In this document: positions 12,736 to 23,587 of the stretch, piece after piece
Numbering within the stretch: the stretch's first letter is position 1
Layout of the letters: every line of letters starts with the position of its first letter
Assembly: GCA_947034885.2 (NCBI GenBank)
Contig: OX344755.2
Coordinates: forward strand, 25,737,052-25,801,051
DNA from: Thuidium tamariscinum
Taxonomy: Eukaryota > Streptophyta > Bryopsida > Hypnales > Thuidiaceae
Reading direction: 5' to 3'
DNA length: 64,000 bases
Program-made: the position numbers and the translations under genes
The notes under the pieces: model-generated
What the model was told of the DNA's origin: nothing
Seen by the model: only the letters and a program-made list of their open reading frames with translations
Databases searched by the model: none

Positions 12736-13205
12736 TTTTGGGTGTTTCCACTGTAGAAGGACCCGGAATTGAGTTTGCACCATGATGACTATGACTACAA
12801 TATACACCCATGGTGGAATTTTCAGATTTGTGGAATTAATTTTCTATTTGAAATGATTTTTCTTTATTTTTTCTTAAAAAATTGTCTTAGACATTAGTGT
12901 TCGTCTAAACAAAATCTAAACTTTTTGTGAAATAAAAGAAACATGTAGTTTCATCTTTGAAAATTAAATAGAAAAAATTTCACACTTCATTACAAAATGA
13001 CAACAATTTCGGATGAGGGCCATTGAGATTCTCAATAACAATGTTTGGGTTTGTTCATTAAGGCTTACTTCTTGTAGCTTATGTCATGGATGTATGAGAT
13101 GTATGAGTCTCACATCTCAGAAAAAAGAGTTCCACCCATTTTACTTCTTGAGAGACCCATCATCCAATTTACCAAGCTTTAAATGGATTTCTTATAAATA
13201 AATAA
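12736..13205. other. No gene recognised
   Basis: AT-rich sequence with no coding signal on either strand. Confidence 0.35.
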
Positions 13206-13288
13206 AAAGGGCCTCTTTGTGTTTGTGCTCACTATTATACAATTGTCTCTTAACAATGAAAGTAGCTGAGTCCAGATTTGCACGGACC
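13206..13288 (-). repeat. Right arm of the inverted repeat pair
   Basis: This is the inverted partner of 8211-8294. Read on the minus strand it starts GGTCCGTGCA and carries the same TTAAGAGACAATTGTATAA phrase. The two arms enclose the 3.0 kb TTAA-flanked element together with about 1 kb on each side. Confidence 0.55.
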
Positions 13289-16224
13289 ATAAGTAAAGCA
13301 ATTTGTTATGAATCTCCCTAGTGACTAAAAGAGAAGATTCATTGTTTGGATGTTAGTTGATAAACACAATACTATCTTCCACAAATCATGGTTTTCCAAT
13401 GTCCAAAAAAAATCCACTTATCTTAGATACAGAGGACTTATAAGCAATTTATGTACATATAACCTAAACCAATTTAAAAAATTATATTTTCAAAGAAATT
13501 GTTTTTAAGAAATTTGCTGGACAATCCATTAACAGATTATACAACAGGCAGACAGCTAGTGTATAAAGTGTAGTAGCTTTTGGATGGAGGCTAATTTGCT
13601 TTCATTGAAGTGATGGGGCCAACATATAGAGGCTAGGCTATGGAGTTTAGAGATTTGCTTGTGGTTGGGCCAGATTGTACCAGTCTATACATGTTTAGCT
13701 GCATCCAAAAATGAAATGGAAATTTAACATTTTATTAGGAGGTTGTTGTAGGATCTTGAACTTCAAGAGCATATGGTAATAATTTCATTAAATTCTAAAT
13801 GGAAGTCTCATTTTTCACCATCAACATTCTTGAACTATCATATGTCGTACAAGTAGAAAATTTTGCATGTTCAAACAATTTTGGACACATGTAAATGAAA
13901 AATCTTGTATTGTAGTGGTTAGAGAAGATGTAGAGGAAATTTTTTAAATGTCCACCATATACATTGCATGATATTATTGCTTGATGTGACATCCCAAGTG
14001 GTGGTTCTTTTCTTAATTCTTTCTTTCATGTATAGATTGCAAAATATTATTGCTTGATTTGACATTCACAGTGGTGGTGTTTCTTTAATCCTAAAAGGAC
14101 AGACCTTTCACCACTGGTTGAAAGCTTCCTTGCCAACCACTCACTTTATTAACATTGTCAAACCAAATATGTTTGAATTTTTTTTCTAGAGATTAAAGTA
14201 CATGTCTTGTATACTGCATAAAAAATTTAGATTCTTTTGAGGAAAACTGTTTTTTTATGTGAATTTTTGAAGAAAAGTAAAGAAAAAACATATCAAATAG
14301 AGAATTATCTCAAAGAATATGAAATTTTCACCATGTGTGTACATTGTAGTGACAAACATCATAGTAGAAACTCAATTCCGTGGACTTGTATACATAGGAT
14401 GCAACATACATTAAAAATATACCCAAAATGAAAACTACAAGAAAATATTTAGTTCTAGAAAGTTTTCCAAAATTTCAATTGGAGTAGGAACTAGAGTGGA
14501 GGACATTCATTGCATTAGTTGGGCTCAAACTCAAAAGATGTTATTTTCAAGGATAAATTTCAGATTCAATCATTTTTTCAAAGTACACTAAAATGGCAAA
14601 TTCTACAATCCGTTTTTTCTAATTACTTCTCAACTACATGAAACAAATAGTAGTTTGACTAAAAACTCAATTGGAGATGATTTACAACTCAACGTGAAAG
14701 GTCATTAAAAGAAAGTGAATGAGAAAACTATTGTTCAGATGTTCTATCCCCGCAAAGTCATCAGAATGCCAAAAAATGGTGTCAACGTTGCTTAGGGGTT
14801 AAATTCATTCCTTTGTGTAAGTTGGACACATCCTTGAAACATTTTAAATCATTTACAATTGTGCAAAAGAAATGTAGAAAATAGTATGTAGATAAAATAG
14901 AGATTATTCATAATGAAAAATTTATTGATGCACTTGCAGAATTTCAAGATTAGTGCTAAGAAAAGTCATAGTTAATAGTTTACTCCTCGTAGCCCTATAA
15001 TTTTCCAAGAAATTGGAAATTGATTAAAATTAAGTAGTTCAGAGTTTATTAAAGGTTCAAAGCTTTCAATGTCTATAGAAATCTATAAAACCAATTTAGA
15101 GTTATTATTTTGAATAAAGTGTTTCCAATGAAAGTTTGTGATCTATATTTTTTTAGTCATGTAGTCATAAGTTTTAGAAATTGTTGTGCTATGAAATACT
15201 CATTGGGCACATGTTCAATGAGAATTGTGGGCAACAAAAAAAATTCATTTGTAATTACGTATGCAAGGATTATGTTTCATCAAAAAGATTGGAGTATATA
15301 GCATATGACCATAATTTTGAAGGATGTTCTTTAGGAAGTTTAGAGTACTTTAACCTTCGTTTGTAGAATTTTTATTGGCATAAACATTTAATTAAAATTA
15401 AAATTTATTGAAAAAAACATTGTAGACTAATGGTGTCAAATCTTGGTTTTATGCATTGGCAAAAATTTGGGAAGGAAATCTTTTATTTTTGTTTTTCAAG
15501 TAGTGTAATTATTATTCATATAAAGACTAAATGTCAAATTTCACCAACGACTTGTCTCCTATTGATATAGATATCATTGAGTATCATTTAATTATTGCAT
15601 ATGAATTGAATAAATTACAACTAATTGTTGAAAATGATGAAAAACTAATAGCCACAATTTCTATTTTCTTTTTTAGATAAGTATTGAAGTAAAAACACAA
15701 AAGGAAATGGTATAGTGACATATTGTAGTATTCCTCTATATTGTCAATAGAACTATCTTTGAATCCACATATTTGGATGAACTCTATTAAAATTGGTAAT
15801 ATCATCCAAATTAATTTGAAATATTGAATTGTGCTTGACATGTACTGGAAGAGTGTTTAAGGTCAATTTGAAGTACAACTGAAGTAAACCTAAAGCAAAC
15901 CATAACCGACATGTAGGCTATTTTTGAATCAATGAACAAGATAGAATTTTACTATGTAAAACAAAATGCAGTTATTCATCCTCCAAATTAGAGGTGGAAA
16001 GGGAGTTCTTGTAGAGTGCTTTAACTTCCAACGTAGAGATTTTGATTTTTTTTAAATCAATGATTCCCACAGTATCCAAATTTATGATTTCCTCAAGCAT
16101 TATCTTGTTATTCAAGGGTTATGCAAATCCTAAAAACCCAAAAAAATTTCCAGTGAATTCGAGGAGGAATAAATAGTTGTGCTACAAGTCAAGGTTGTGA
16201 GGACTCTACGTATTTTGTAAAATT
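13289..16224. other. No gene; AT-rich repeat-like DNA
   Basis: No recognisable domain on either strand. A right-end-type TTAGGGGTTAA terminus lies at about 14793-14803. The rest is AT-rich sequence with short open frames only. Confidence 0.4.
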
Positions 16225-16560
16225 ATGTCCAAAATCCGGACGTCCGGATGCAGCGGGCTCAGCGGACATTGGGTAAAAATGGCGAACGGCCTAATTACCA
16301 TGGCGGACGACGATTTTACCGGCGGACAGGCTGTCGAACGGCGAGTTTACTGGCGGACGGGGAAGCGGGACGGACGGGGGCGAATGGATTTTCACGGACG
16401 ATGGGCGGATGGCGGGTTTTTTGGCAGACGCAGTGCGGACGGGGCATGCGTACACGGACGGCACAACGGACGGGAGGACCGACTAGCGGACGGGATGGCG
16501 GACGGGCGGTTCGTTGGCGAACGGGATAGTGGAATGGGCGGACGGCAAACGACGGACTCC
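16225..16560 (+). repeat. GGACGG-rich GC island
   Basis: Within otherwise AT-rich DNA, about 335 bp are built from irregularly spaced GGACGG, GCGGACGG and GGCGGACG words (well over a dozen). The plus-strand frames stay open for 90-146 codons, but the translations are arginine- and glycine-rich repeats of the word itself and not a recognisable protein. The same word and its complement CCGTCC appear at about 12190-12235. It reads as a degenerate short-word repeat inside an old element. Confidence 0.6.
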
Positions 16561-16635
16561 TTTTTATTTTTCAACCCTCAACCTCGGGTCTTAGGGGGGC
16601 TCATAGTATCCTTGAACATTCACATATTTTTTGGG

Positions 16636-16815
16636 ATTCAGGTTTGTGTACCTACAACGTCCTAAGCAAATATTTAAACATTTCAATGTTTCTTTAGGTT
16701 CCCATTCATGAACCTACAACCCCTTAACTACACATTTAAACATTTCAATATTGAAATTGAATTACGATTTGTGAACCTACAACCTCTTAGGGCTTAGGTA
16801 AATATTTAAACATTT
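16636..16815 (+). repeat. ~70 bp tandem repeat, about 2.5 units
   Basis: The phrase GAACCTACAACC (first unit GTACCTACAACG) followed by CCTTA/CCTAA and TTTAAACATTTYAA recurs three times with moderate divergence. It ends at TTAACCCCTAAAGGACC (16817), which resembles the left terminus of the 9458-12454 element. Confidence 0.6.
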
Positions 16816-17624
16816 TAACCCCTAAAGGACCAACATGCGTTTTTTGGCCGTATAGAAATTTTGGGCAGGTACGTGTGATTGGAAATTTGAATATTTTGGG
16901 CTGAAATTTTAATAGAAGGTGGGGGCAAGGAATATCTTCATGTGTACCAAATTTCATGACATTTGGAGATATGACTCAAAGTTATGGCCTAATATGTTAC
17001 TTTTTTTTGTAACTGGGTAGTTCGACCAGATAAAAAGAAATCACTTTTTTAAAAAATGAAAATTTTTAACTGGTTTTCTACATTTATATATAAGTGGAAA
17101 GCTTTGAATCATTCCATTTCAATCCAAGAGTCAAAAGTTATGAGGTTTTTTTGTTTACGGGCAGTAATGGATTCTCCACTATCAAAGAAACTTCGAAGTT
17201 GTTTATTTCACTCAATTTTCAATATTTTTGTAAAAAAATAAAACCCTAGGATGTAGATTGATTATTACAACATTACAACCATTGGGATTGTCATTTTTTA
17301 ATTCTATAATTAAATTCTTAACAATTTAGTATTATGAATCATTCTCTATTTCTTTTTATTTACTATTTTTTTCCTACAATTCCAAATGACATGAATTTTT
17401 TGAGCATATCTCCATCTTGTTTAGGAAACTGAATTCAAAGAGGCACCACCATTTTCAACATTTTTTCCTTGAGAAGTGAGCTTGTGAAGTGTAGCTACCC
17501 GATTTTTGGGAGGATTGAAAAAATGGTTTTGGTGAATTTGAATGATTATATCTTTTGATCCACATGGTGCAATTTTTCTGAAATTTTTACCATATGTTTT
17601 TTAGACATTATACTACAAGATCCT
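16816..17624. other. No gene; left flank of copia element A
   Basis: It begins with a TTAACCCCTAAAGGACC terminus-like motif and continues as AT-rich sequence with repeated AAAGTTATGG/AAAGTTATGAG phrases. No coding frame is recognised. Confidence 0.35.
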
Positions 17625-17935
17625 TATTGAGATTACAATGTTATGAATGGATGAAAGGCTTTACTTAGATGGTAGGAAGATACCAAGCCACATGAGTGGG
17701 CTGAACTTAAGCTAGAAGCCTTTCTCCAGTTATCCACAAACCATGTGGGATAACTACCTTTCATGGGCTGCCTTTGACTACGAGCAATACCCAATGGACT
17801 CTAAGACTAACCTAGTGTCTAATGCTACACCTAGGGCTGAATGTACATGGGCTACACTAATATGTACATGTTCTTCCACATACTCCTAAGGCTGTATGTA
17901 CATGGTCTACGCTAATATGAACATGATCTTCAACA
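17625..17935 (-). repeat. 3' LTR of element A (311-bp form)
   Basis: On the minus strand the LTR starts TGTTGAAGATCATG right after the polypurine tract and ends CTCAATA. It is 55 bp longer than the standard 256-bp LTR because its first ~55 bp are duplicated. The same 311-bp form occurs as a solo LTR at 52253-52563. Confidence 0.9.
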
Positions 17936-17946
17936 CTCCCACTTTG
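17936..17946 (-). promoter_or_regulatory. Polypurine tract of element A
   Basis: CAAAGTGGGAG on the minus strand directly precedes the 3' LTR start TGTTG. It is the plus-strand primer site of LTR retrotransposons. The same sequence precedes the LTRs of C, D, E, F and G. Confidence 0.85.
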
Positions 17947-18020
17947 AGAGTGGTCAAAGGTGCAATGAATTATCATTGCAATCAAGTTTGGGTTGGTGGC
18001 TTACCAAGTATGCCATAAAA

Positions 18021-20342
18021 CTATCTCAACACTCTCTTGACCGTTGCCCAATACTTTGGGCCATACTTAGACATGGATTCACATACAACACTCACCGATA
18101 ATGCCAAATCAGCCCTTGTGGCTTCCATGGCATGCTTCAAACAACTCACTGCTACCTTATAAGGCACACCTTGCATTTCAGCCCTCACCTCCTCAAATTT
18201 GTCATCTATGAGCTTGGGCAACTCCTCATGAGTATTAAGTGGTGTACCTAGGGCTTTGCACTCCATTTGCATAGCCAACTCCCACTTGCTTGCATCTTCA
18301 CAACCCAACACTTCTCTAAGTGTGGTTGCATCTTCACAACCCAACACTTCTCCAAGTGTGGTTGCATCTCCAAAGCAAGCTACATTGGCTTCTTCTTCAC
18401 GTTGTGGGGGAAGAATGTGATTCAGCCACCAATCTCCTAGAGGCTTACGAGTCCTTGTTGGATAACGTGGCTCCTCTTGCTCCTCCAAGGGCTGGTCTTG
18501 CTCCTCCAATGGCCGATCTTGCTCTTCCAAGGGCTGATCATGCTCCTTCTCCCTTGGTGAAGATCTTGGAGAAGGGGCTGATGGTTTCTTCCCTTGGGGT
18601 GTGGCCACCTTCTTCTTGGGCTCCACCCACTCTTCATCTTCTTCATCTTCATCTCCATCATCTTCCATGTGCACTCTTGGAGTTGTGCCCACCACATGGG
18701 CTGGTCCTCCATTTCTCCCACTTGGGCTCATCTCCAAGAGCTTGGGATCAGCACCTCCATCCTCCAAGAAGGTCACATCTCTACTCTTGATGATTTTCTT
18801 GCTCTCCACACACATCAGCATATAAGCCTTGGTTCCCTCACAATAACCAAGGAAAAGGCACTTGATGCCTTTGCCATCCAACTTGGTCCTCTTGGCACTT
18901 GGGACCAATGCATAGGCCATGCACCCAAAAATCCGCATGTGAGACACATGGGGCCTAATCCCACTCCAAGCTTCTTGGGGTGTCATGCTTGTCAAGGCTT
19001 GGGTGGGGCAATGGTTCCTTGTATACACCGCTGTAGACACCGCCTCCCCCCAAAGCTCATACTTCAGCCCTTGGCCATGAATCATAGACCTTGCCATCTC
19101 CACAATGGTGCGATTTGCATGCTCCGCTACATCGTTTTGTTGAGGAGTGTAAGGTGCTGATGTGTGGTGCTCAATGCCATGGGCCTTCAAGTACTCCTCA
19201 AAGGCCTTGGACACATACTCTCCTCCATTATCCGACCGCAGTACCTTCACCTTGCAATCAGATTGGGCCTCCACAAGGGCCTTCCAAGTCTCAAAATGCC
19301 CAAATACCTCACTCTTGCACTTCAACATATACACCCACACCTTGCGAGAGAAATCATCAATGAAGGTCACAAAATACCTTGCTCCTCCTATGGTTGTGGT
19401 CTTCATCGGCCCACACACATCTGAATGCACAAGCTCCAATGGCTTGGTGGCTCGGGTTGCCCCATCCTTGGGGAAGGGCTGTCTTGCTTGCTTGCCCTCA
19501 ATGCACCCCTTGCACACCATAGAACTCCAATGATGCTTGCAAGAAGAGAGGTTCAGCCCCTTCACAATGTGTTGGAGACTCTTCATGCTCTTCACATTCA
19601 AGTGCCCAAACCTCCTATGCCAAAGCTCCACAAGGTCTCCATGAGCTGATCCATGGGCTGATCCTTGGGCAACACAAGCCAAGGAAGTACCATTCACCTT
19701 GGTGAAGTGGAGGGGGTACAAGTGGCCCTCACGAGGGGCTGATGCTATCAAAACTCCACTTGGTGCCCTCACAACACACCCCACCATGTGGAAATGTACC
19801 CTCAAACCCCCCAAAGACAATCTACTCACCGAAAGCAAGTTGGCATGCAACTTGGGTACATGGAGCACTTCTCGGATCTGGATCCTCTTGGTCAGCCCCT
19901 TCACTTGCACCTCCACAAGGATCTCCCCCTTGCCAAGGGCCTCCACCATGCCATCGTCTCCCAAATAAATCTTCTTCCCCGAAATGGGCTGATAGGTGCG
20001 GAAGGCATCCCGATGGCTAGTCATATGTTGCGTGGCCCCCGAGTCCACAATCCAAGTGAACATGTTGGCCTTCTCCCCTCCTCCATCGGTGGCAAAGGCA
20101 ATCTCCTCCTCCTCTTTGGAGGCTTGGTGTGCACTTTGCTTGTCTTTGGCTTGGCTGCCCTTGCAATCCCTAGCAATGTGGCCTGGTTTTCCACACTTGA
20201 AGCACATCCTTGTCTCCTTGAACGCCTTGGTGTTGCCTCCTCTCCCATGTCTTGAGACAAGGGCTGATCCCTCCCCTTGGGACTCATTCTCCTCATCAAA
20301 CTTGTCAATGATGCGCACGCCTTCTCCTCCACTTGATGCCAT
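18021..20342 (-). CDS. Copia gag-protease-integrase polyprotein lacking RT core (element A)
   Basis: The frame is uninterrupted for 773 codons from the ATG at 20342, in a good context (ACCATGG). Visible in order: a remnant of the Gag start (MASSGGEGVRIID); a zinc knuckle CFKCGKPGHIARDC (about residues 47-60); the aspartic protease site WIVDSGATQHM (D near 100); the integrase HHCC region (LWHRRFGHLN ... C..C) and DDE residues in HSDVCGP, RSDNGGEY and VAEHANRTIVEMAR; then an SH3-like segment and an acidic linker rich in PLEEQD. After ECKAL the frame jumps in phase to GTPLNTHEELPK. This removes about 243 codons that D has, including the YVDD motif. It ends VKRVLR with a stop where RNase H should begin. 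The capsid part of Gag is missing between RIIDKF and NESQGEG. G-to-D and R-to-H changes lie next to the integrase catalytic Glu. Confidence 0.9.
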   Translation of the reverse strand: MASSGGEGVRIIDKFDEENESQGEGSALVSRHGRGGNTKAFKETRMCFKCGKPGHIARDCKGSQAKDKQSAHQASKEEEEIAFATDGGGEKANMFTWIVDSGATQHMTSHRDAFRTYQPISGKKIYLGDDGMVEALGKGEILVEVQVKGLTKRIQIREVLHVPKLHANLLSVSRLSLGGLRVHFHMVGCVVRAPSGVLIASAPREGHLYPLHFTKVNGTSLACVAQGSAHGSAHGDLVELWHRRFGHLNVKSMKSLQHIVKGLNLSSCKHHWSSMVCKGCIEGKQARQPFPKDGATRATKPLELVHSDVCGPMKTTTIGGARYFVTFIDDFSRKVWVYMLKCKSEVFGHFETWKALVEAQSDCKVKVLRSDNGGEYVSKAFEEYLKAHGIEHHTSAPYTPQQNDVAEHANRTIVEMARSMIHGQGLKYELWGEAVSTAVYTRNHCPTQALTSMTPQEAWSGIRPHVSHMRIFGCMAYALVPSAKRTKLDGKGIKCLFLGYCEGTKAYMLMCVESKKIIKSRDVTFLEDGGADPKLLEMSPSGRNGGPAHVVGTTPRVHMEDDGDEDEEDEEWVEPKKKVATPQGKKPSAPSPRSSPREKEHDQPLEEQDRPLEEQDQPLEEQEEPRYPTRTRKPLGDWWLNHILPPQREEEANVACFGDATTLGEVLGCEDATTLREVLGCEDASKWELAMQMECKALGTPLNTHEELPKLIDDKFEEVRAEMQGVPYKVAVSCLKHAMEATRADLALSVSVVCESMSKYGPKYWATVKRVLR

Positions 20343-20404
20343 GGTGAAGCATCTCCCACTTGTTGGCAGCACCGAATGTGTCTCCAAGAGTTGAAAAACT
20401 CAAT

Positions 20405-20590
20405 TCAGCCTCCAAACACTCCCTTGGCAGCCAATGGGGCTGAAATGGCACAATTCAGCCCTCACAAGGACCTCCCAAGATCCTCCAAGCTCCAAGATCG
20501 ACCAAACATTCCCTTGGCAGCCAATAGGGCTGAAATGGCACCAATCAGCCCTCACAAGGACCTCCAAAGATCCTTTGAACACCAAGGACG
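20405..20590 (-). repeat. 90-bp tandem duplication in the leader of A
   Basis: Two adjacent 90-bp units share CTTGGCAGCCAATRGGGCTG and ACAAGGACCTCC. C has two units (47220-47405) and E has one, so the number varies between copies. Confidence 0.8.
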
Positions 20591-20880
20591 GCCAAACACT
20601 CCTCACATGTGCATCACCTCCTCTCAACACCAATATAGATCCTAATCAAGCTCAAGTCCAACACATGAACATCATGAGCTAGTGCTACTTCAATTCAGCA
20701 AGTCCTCCTCCCAAAGAGGGTACTCCACACTCCAAGGAGCTCTAGGCTTCCAATCAGCCCTAGATGGAAGCTGCTACTCACAATCAGCACCTCAAGGACA
20801 ATAATGGTCTCCAACAACCCTAGTTGGATCACCAAGCCACCAAAGAATCCTACTTTGCTCTCAATGGCTCCACAAGGCTC

Positions 20881-21200
20881 ACAAGGGCACAATTCAGCCC
20901 TCTTGGGTTCACAAAACCCACTAATTCACCTCTCTCACTCACAAGAGCTCAAATCAGCCCTCTAGGGTTTGCAAATTCCACTAATTCACCTCACTCACTC
21001 ACAAGGGCACAAATCAGCCCTCTAGGGTTTGCGAAATCCACTAATTCGCCTCTATCACACACAAGGGCACAAATCAGCCCTCTAGGGTTCACAAATTCTA
21101 CTAATTCGCATCACTCACTCACAAGGGCACTAATCAGCCCTCTTAAGTTCACCAAGTCCACAAATTCGCCTCATTCACTCACAAGGGCACTAATCAGCCC
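20881..21200 (-). repeat. 60-bp tandem repeats in the leader of A (about 5 units)
   Basis: Exact 60-bp periodicity with the core AATCAGCCCTCTAGGGTT and CACTCACTCACAAGGGC. Because 60 is a multiple of three, the antisense strand stays open through the array as a 20-residue repeat. C has six units and E about three. Confidence 0.9.
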
Positions 21201-21714
21201 TCAATGGATGGCAAATGCCTTAAGCATCTCAAACATGCTTCCAAGGCTCACAATGGGTTCTCACTAGATTGCTTCCAAGGCTCACAATCACTCTCAGCAA
21301 TGCACCTAAGTGCACAATCAGCCTCAAAGCACTCTCACTCTAGTGCAATTGGCACAATCTCACTCATCAATGCACCCAAGTGCACAATTCAGCCTCAAAT
21401 GGCTCTCAATGCACACTTCTAAAAGCAAACTCAAACTAGGAGCATGCAACCAGCCCTAACTAGGTCTGATTACTACCATAAGCAACCTCTCCACCAAAAT
21501 GTACTCAAAACCTCACAAACCAGCCAATGAGAAAGCAACAAAACTTTCCTCTTCCCTTTTTTTAAAAAAAAATGCACTCAAAGTGTGTTTTTCCAAAGAA
21601 TACTCACACCATATGGTTTGTAGTTGAGAAGACACAAAAGGCTGATTGCTCCTCCAAGCTCCAAAATCTCCTCCAAATGATTTGAATTTCACCCTCAAGC
21701 GCAACTCCAAGTGC

Positions 21715-21728
21715 GTGGGCCCATAACC
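21715..21728 (-). promoter_or_regulatory. Primer-binding site of element A (half-tRNA type)
   Basis: GGTTATGGGCCCAC on the minus strand abuts the 5' LTR. It is complementary to GUGGGCCCAUAACC, the anticodon arm (with CAU anticodon) of plant initiator tRNA-Met. The usual plant copia site TGGTATCAGAGC is absent. Confidence 0.85.
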
Positions 21729-21988
21729 TTTTGAAGAAACAAAGGTATTGTTGGATGAAAGGCTTTACTTAGATGGTAGGAAGATCCAAAGACCCATGAG
21801 TGGGCTGATCTTATGCTAGAAGCCTTTCCCTAGTTATCCACAAACCATGTGGGATAACTACCTTTCATGGGTTGCCTTTGACTACGAGCAATACCCAATG
21901 GACTCTAAGACTAACCTAGTGTCTAATGCTACTTCTAGAGCTGTATGTATGTACATGGTCTACACTAATATGTACATGATCTTCAACA
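21729..21988 (-). repeat. 5' LTR of element A
   Basis: This 260-bp LTR starts TGTTGAAGATC on the minus strand. Its 3' end has drifted (TTTCTTCAAAA where other copies have TAATCTCAATA), which suggests age. Confidence 0.9.
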
Positions 21989-23587
21989 GAAACTACGTTT
22001 GAAAGATCCTGCTCAATGTATGATGAGGTGTGTTGAGAAGTCAAGTTAGAGGAAGTTCTAATCAGCCGTCACAAAGAAGGATAATTAAACCTAAGTCCTG
22101 GTATAGTATTGCAATGTCTAGATGTTGCTAGGGTTATTTATCTCAATTGTTTCTTTTTTGCTTGAGATTGACACCCTTCGTGTACGACAACAGATTAGTG
22201 TTGGATATGTTCGACCTGACTAATGATCTTTCAAGTCTATACGACAAGTGGAAGTGGAGTGGGAATACCTATGAAAATGCGTTTTATTTTGTGGAATTTT
22301 GGCGTCATTTCTGAATGTGAGGATTTTGGGATGCAAGAAGCATTGAAATTGCTATTCTAACTGACATGTATCCTTTGGAAAGTGTTTTTCTTCAACGTCA
22401 ATCGGGAGATGAATTGTGCCTCTATTGCTGGTGATCAATATGTTGGTTAAGTACGTCGTGTGATTAAGTATGGCGACAAGCTTTGTAATTTCTTTAGAGA
22501 CTAGATGAGGACTTTATTTGAACTTCACGGTGATATTGAATTTGTGTACGCCAATATCTTTTGCTACCATCATCGTACGATAGAGAACCACCTTGTTTTT
22601 GGAAATTGTGAACAAGCCGACGGAATTGTTGACTACGGTCAAATCCATGCTTGACCAAATTGAGGGCTATCGACAAGAGGGGGTTCAGTTGGTTGTAGGA
22701 TGGGAAGTTCATGGTTGCAAGATTGCGTGCCTTCCACTAGATCTCTTTGAAATATCTCGACAAATATGGGCAATAGCAAGCCTTTAGATCAAATCTCCTG
22801 AAGAATATCATCTTTGCGCTGATGACATGAAGAAATGTTTGCTACAAATTGCCAAGGACACTTCTGATCATGAATTGGAATTTCAGGTTTGTTGTACTAA
22901 ACAGAATCTAATCACAACTCATTTTGATTGTTCGACTTATGACATCTTGCAAATAATAGCGGTATATATTATGTTCCTATGTTGTGCCCTATTATCATAA
23001 TTATAAGAAATTTATAGTATTTATATTTTAAATTGATGCATTTAATGGTGTTGATTTTTTCTATTAGTGTTGATCAGTCTATTGAAAACTTACTTTTGGG
23101 AGCATAGTTTTACTAGTGATTGGACTAATATTGATGCTAATTGTGGTGCATGCAATTGTGTAGATATGGTGAAGAGAACAAGATTTTCAACTAGCTTGAT
23201 CTATAAGAAGGCATGTTAAATTCAAATTTGCACCATTTCTTGGAGTCTGTTAATGAAGCACTTGTGAAATACTATCTGAGTAGTGATTTGGCTTCAAAAT
23301 GGGAGTGTTTTTGTGAGAGGCAAGAACTGTTACTTGATTTTAGTGTAGCTACAAGAAATTGCCAATTGACTGCCAAATTTTTTGAGCAATACTGAATCAC
23401 GCTTGCTGAACACTCCTATTTCTTCAAAAAATTGTTAAAACAAGATATCCACTATGTCCAAGAAGCTTCAACATCAGAATTTGGAAGCAACGATGTTTCT
23501 CAAGGTCTTGGTGATTTTGATGCTCAAGATCCCATACGGAATCTATGGCTAAAAGAAGGTACAAAGATGCTCACTCGATCGTGAGAT
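21989..23587. other. Decayed coding-like DNA of unknown origin
   Basis: Several plus-strand stretches look like broken protein-coding sequence: mixed codons, few low-complexity runs and frames open for about 60 codons between stops (22593-22787 and 23213-23580). I do not recognise a domain. The base composition is more balanced than the surrounding AT-rich DNA. It is probably the relic of a transposase or other gene into which element A inserted. Confidence 0.3.
23213..23583 (+). pseudogene. Unrecognised broken reading frame
   Basis: A frame starts MLNSNLHHFLESVNEALVKY. It runs 60 codons to a TGA (23393-23395) and continues in the same phase for about 60 more codons to a TGA (23581-23583), ending RNLWLKEGTKMLTRS. 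The amino-acid mixture is protein-like, but no family is evident. The LTR fragment at 23588 begins 4 bp after the last stop. Confidence 0.25.

Larger units (their letters stand above)
17625..21988 (-). mobile_element. Copia-type retrotransposon A (RT-deleted, gag-capsid-deleted)
   Basis: This element has both LTRs, a primer-binding site, a polypurine tract and one long frame, in the order (minus strand) 5' LTR 21729-21988, PBS 21715-21728, leader with tandem repeats, coding frame 20342-18021, polypurine tract, 3' LTR 17625-17935. Its frame keeps zinc knuckle, protease and integrase, but the reverse-transcriptase core and most of RNase H are deleted, as is the Gag capsid region. It cannot copy itself alone. 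The flanking pentamers (ATCCT left, GAAAC right) do not match and the two LTRs differ in length (311 versus 260 bp). The ends may therefore come from different elements through recombination. Confidence 0.9.

Noticed and set aside
16225-16665. 146-codon Arg/Gly-rich frame
   Set aside because: It is the GGACGG word repeat in translation; no domain, and other frames are open over the same bases.
20824-21267. 147-codon plus-strand frame antisense to element A (and its counterpart 47132-46617 antisense to C)
   Set aside because: The frame is the 60-bp leader repeat read through; openness follows from the unit being 20 codons. No start context, domain or non-repetitive part supports a gene.
17620-21993. 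Target-site duplication around element A
   Set aside because: Adjacent pentamers are ATCCT and GAAAC. A nearby AGATCCT on the right does not abut the LTR.
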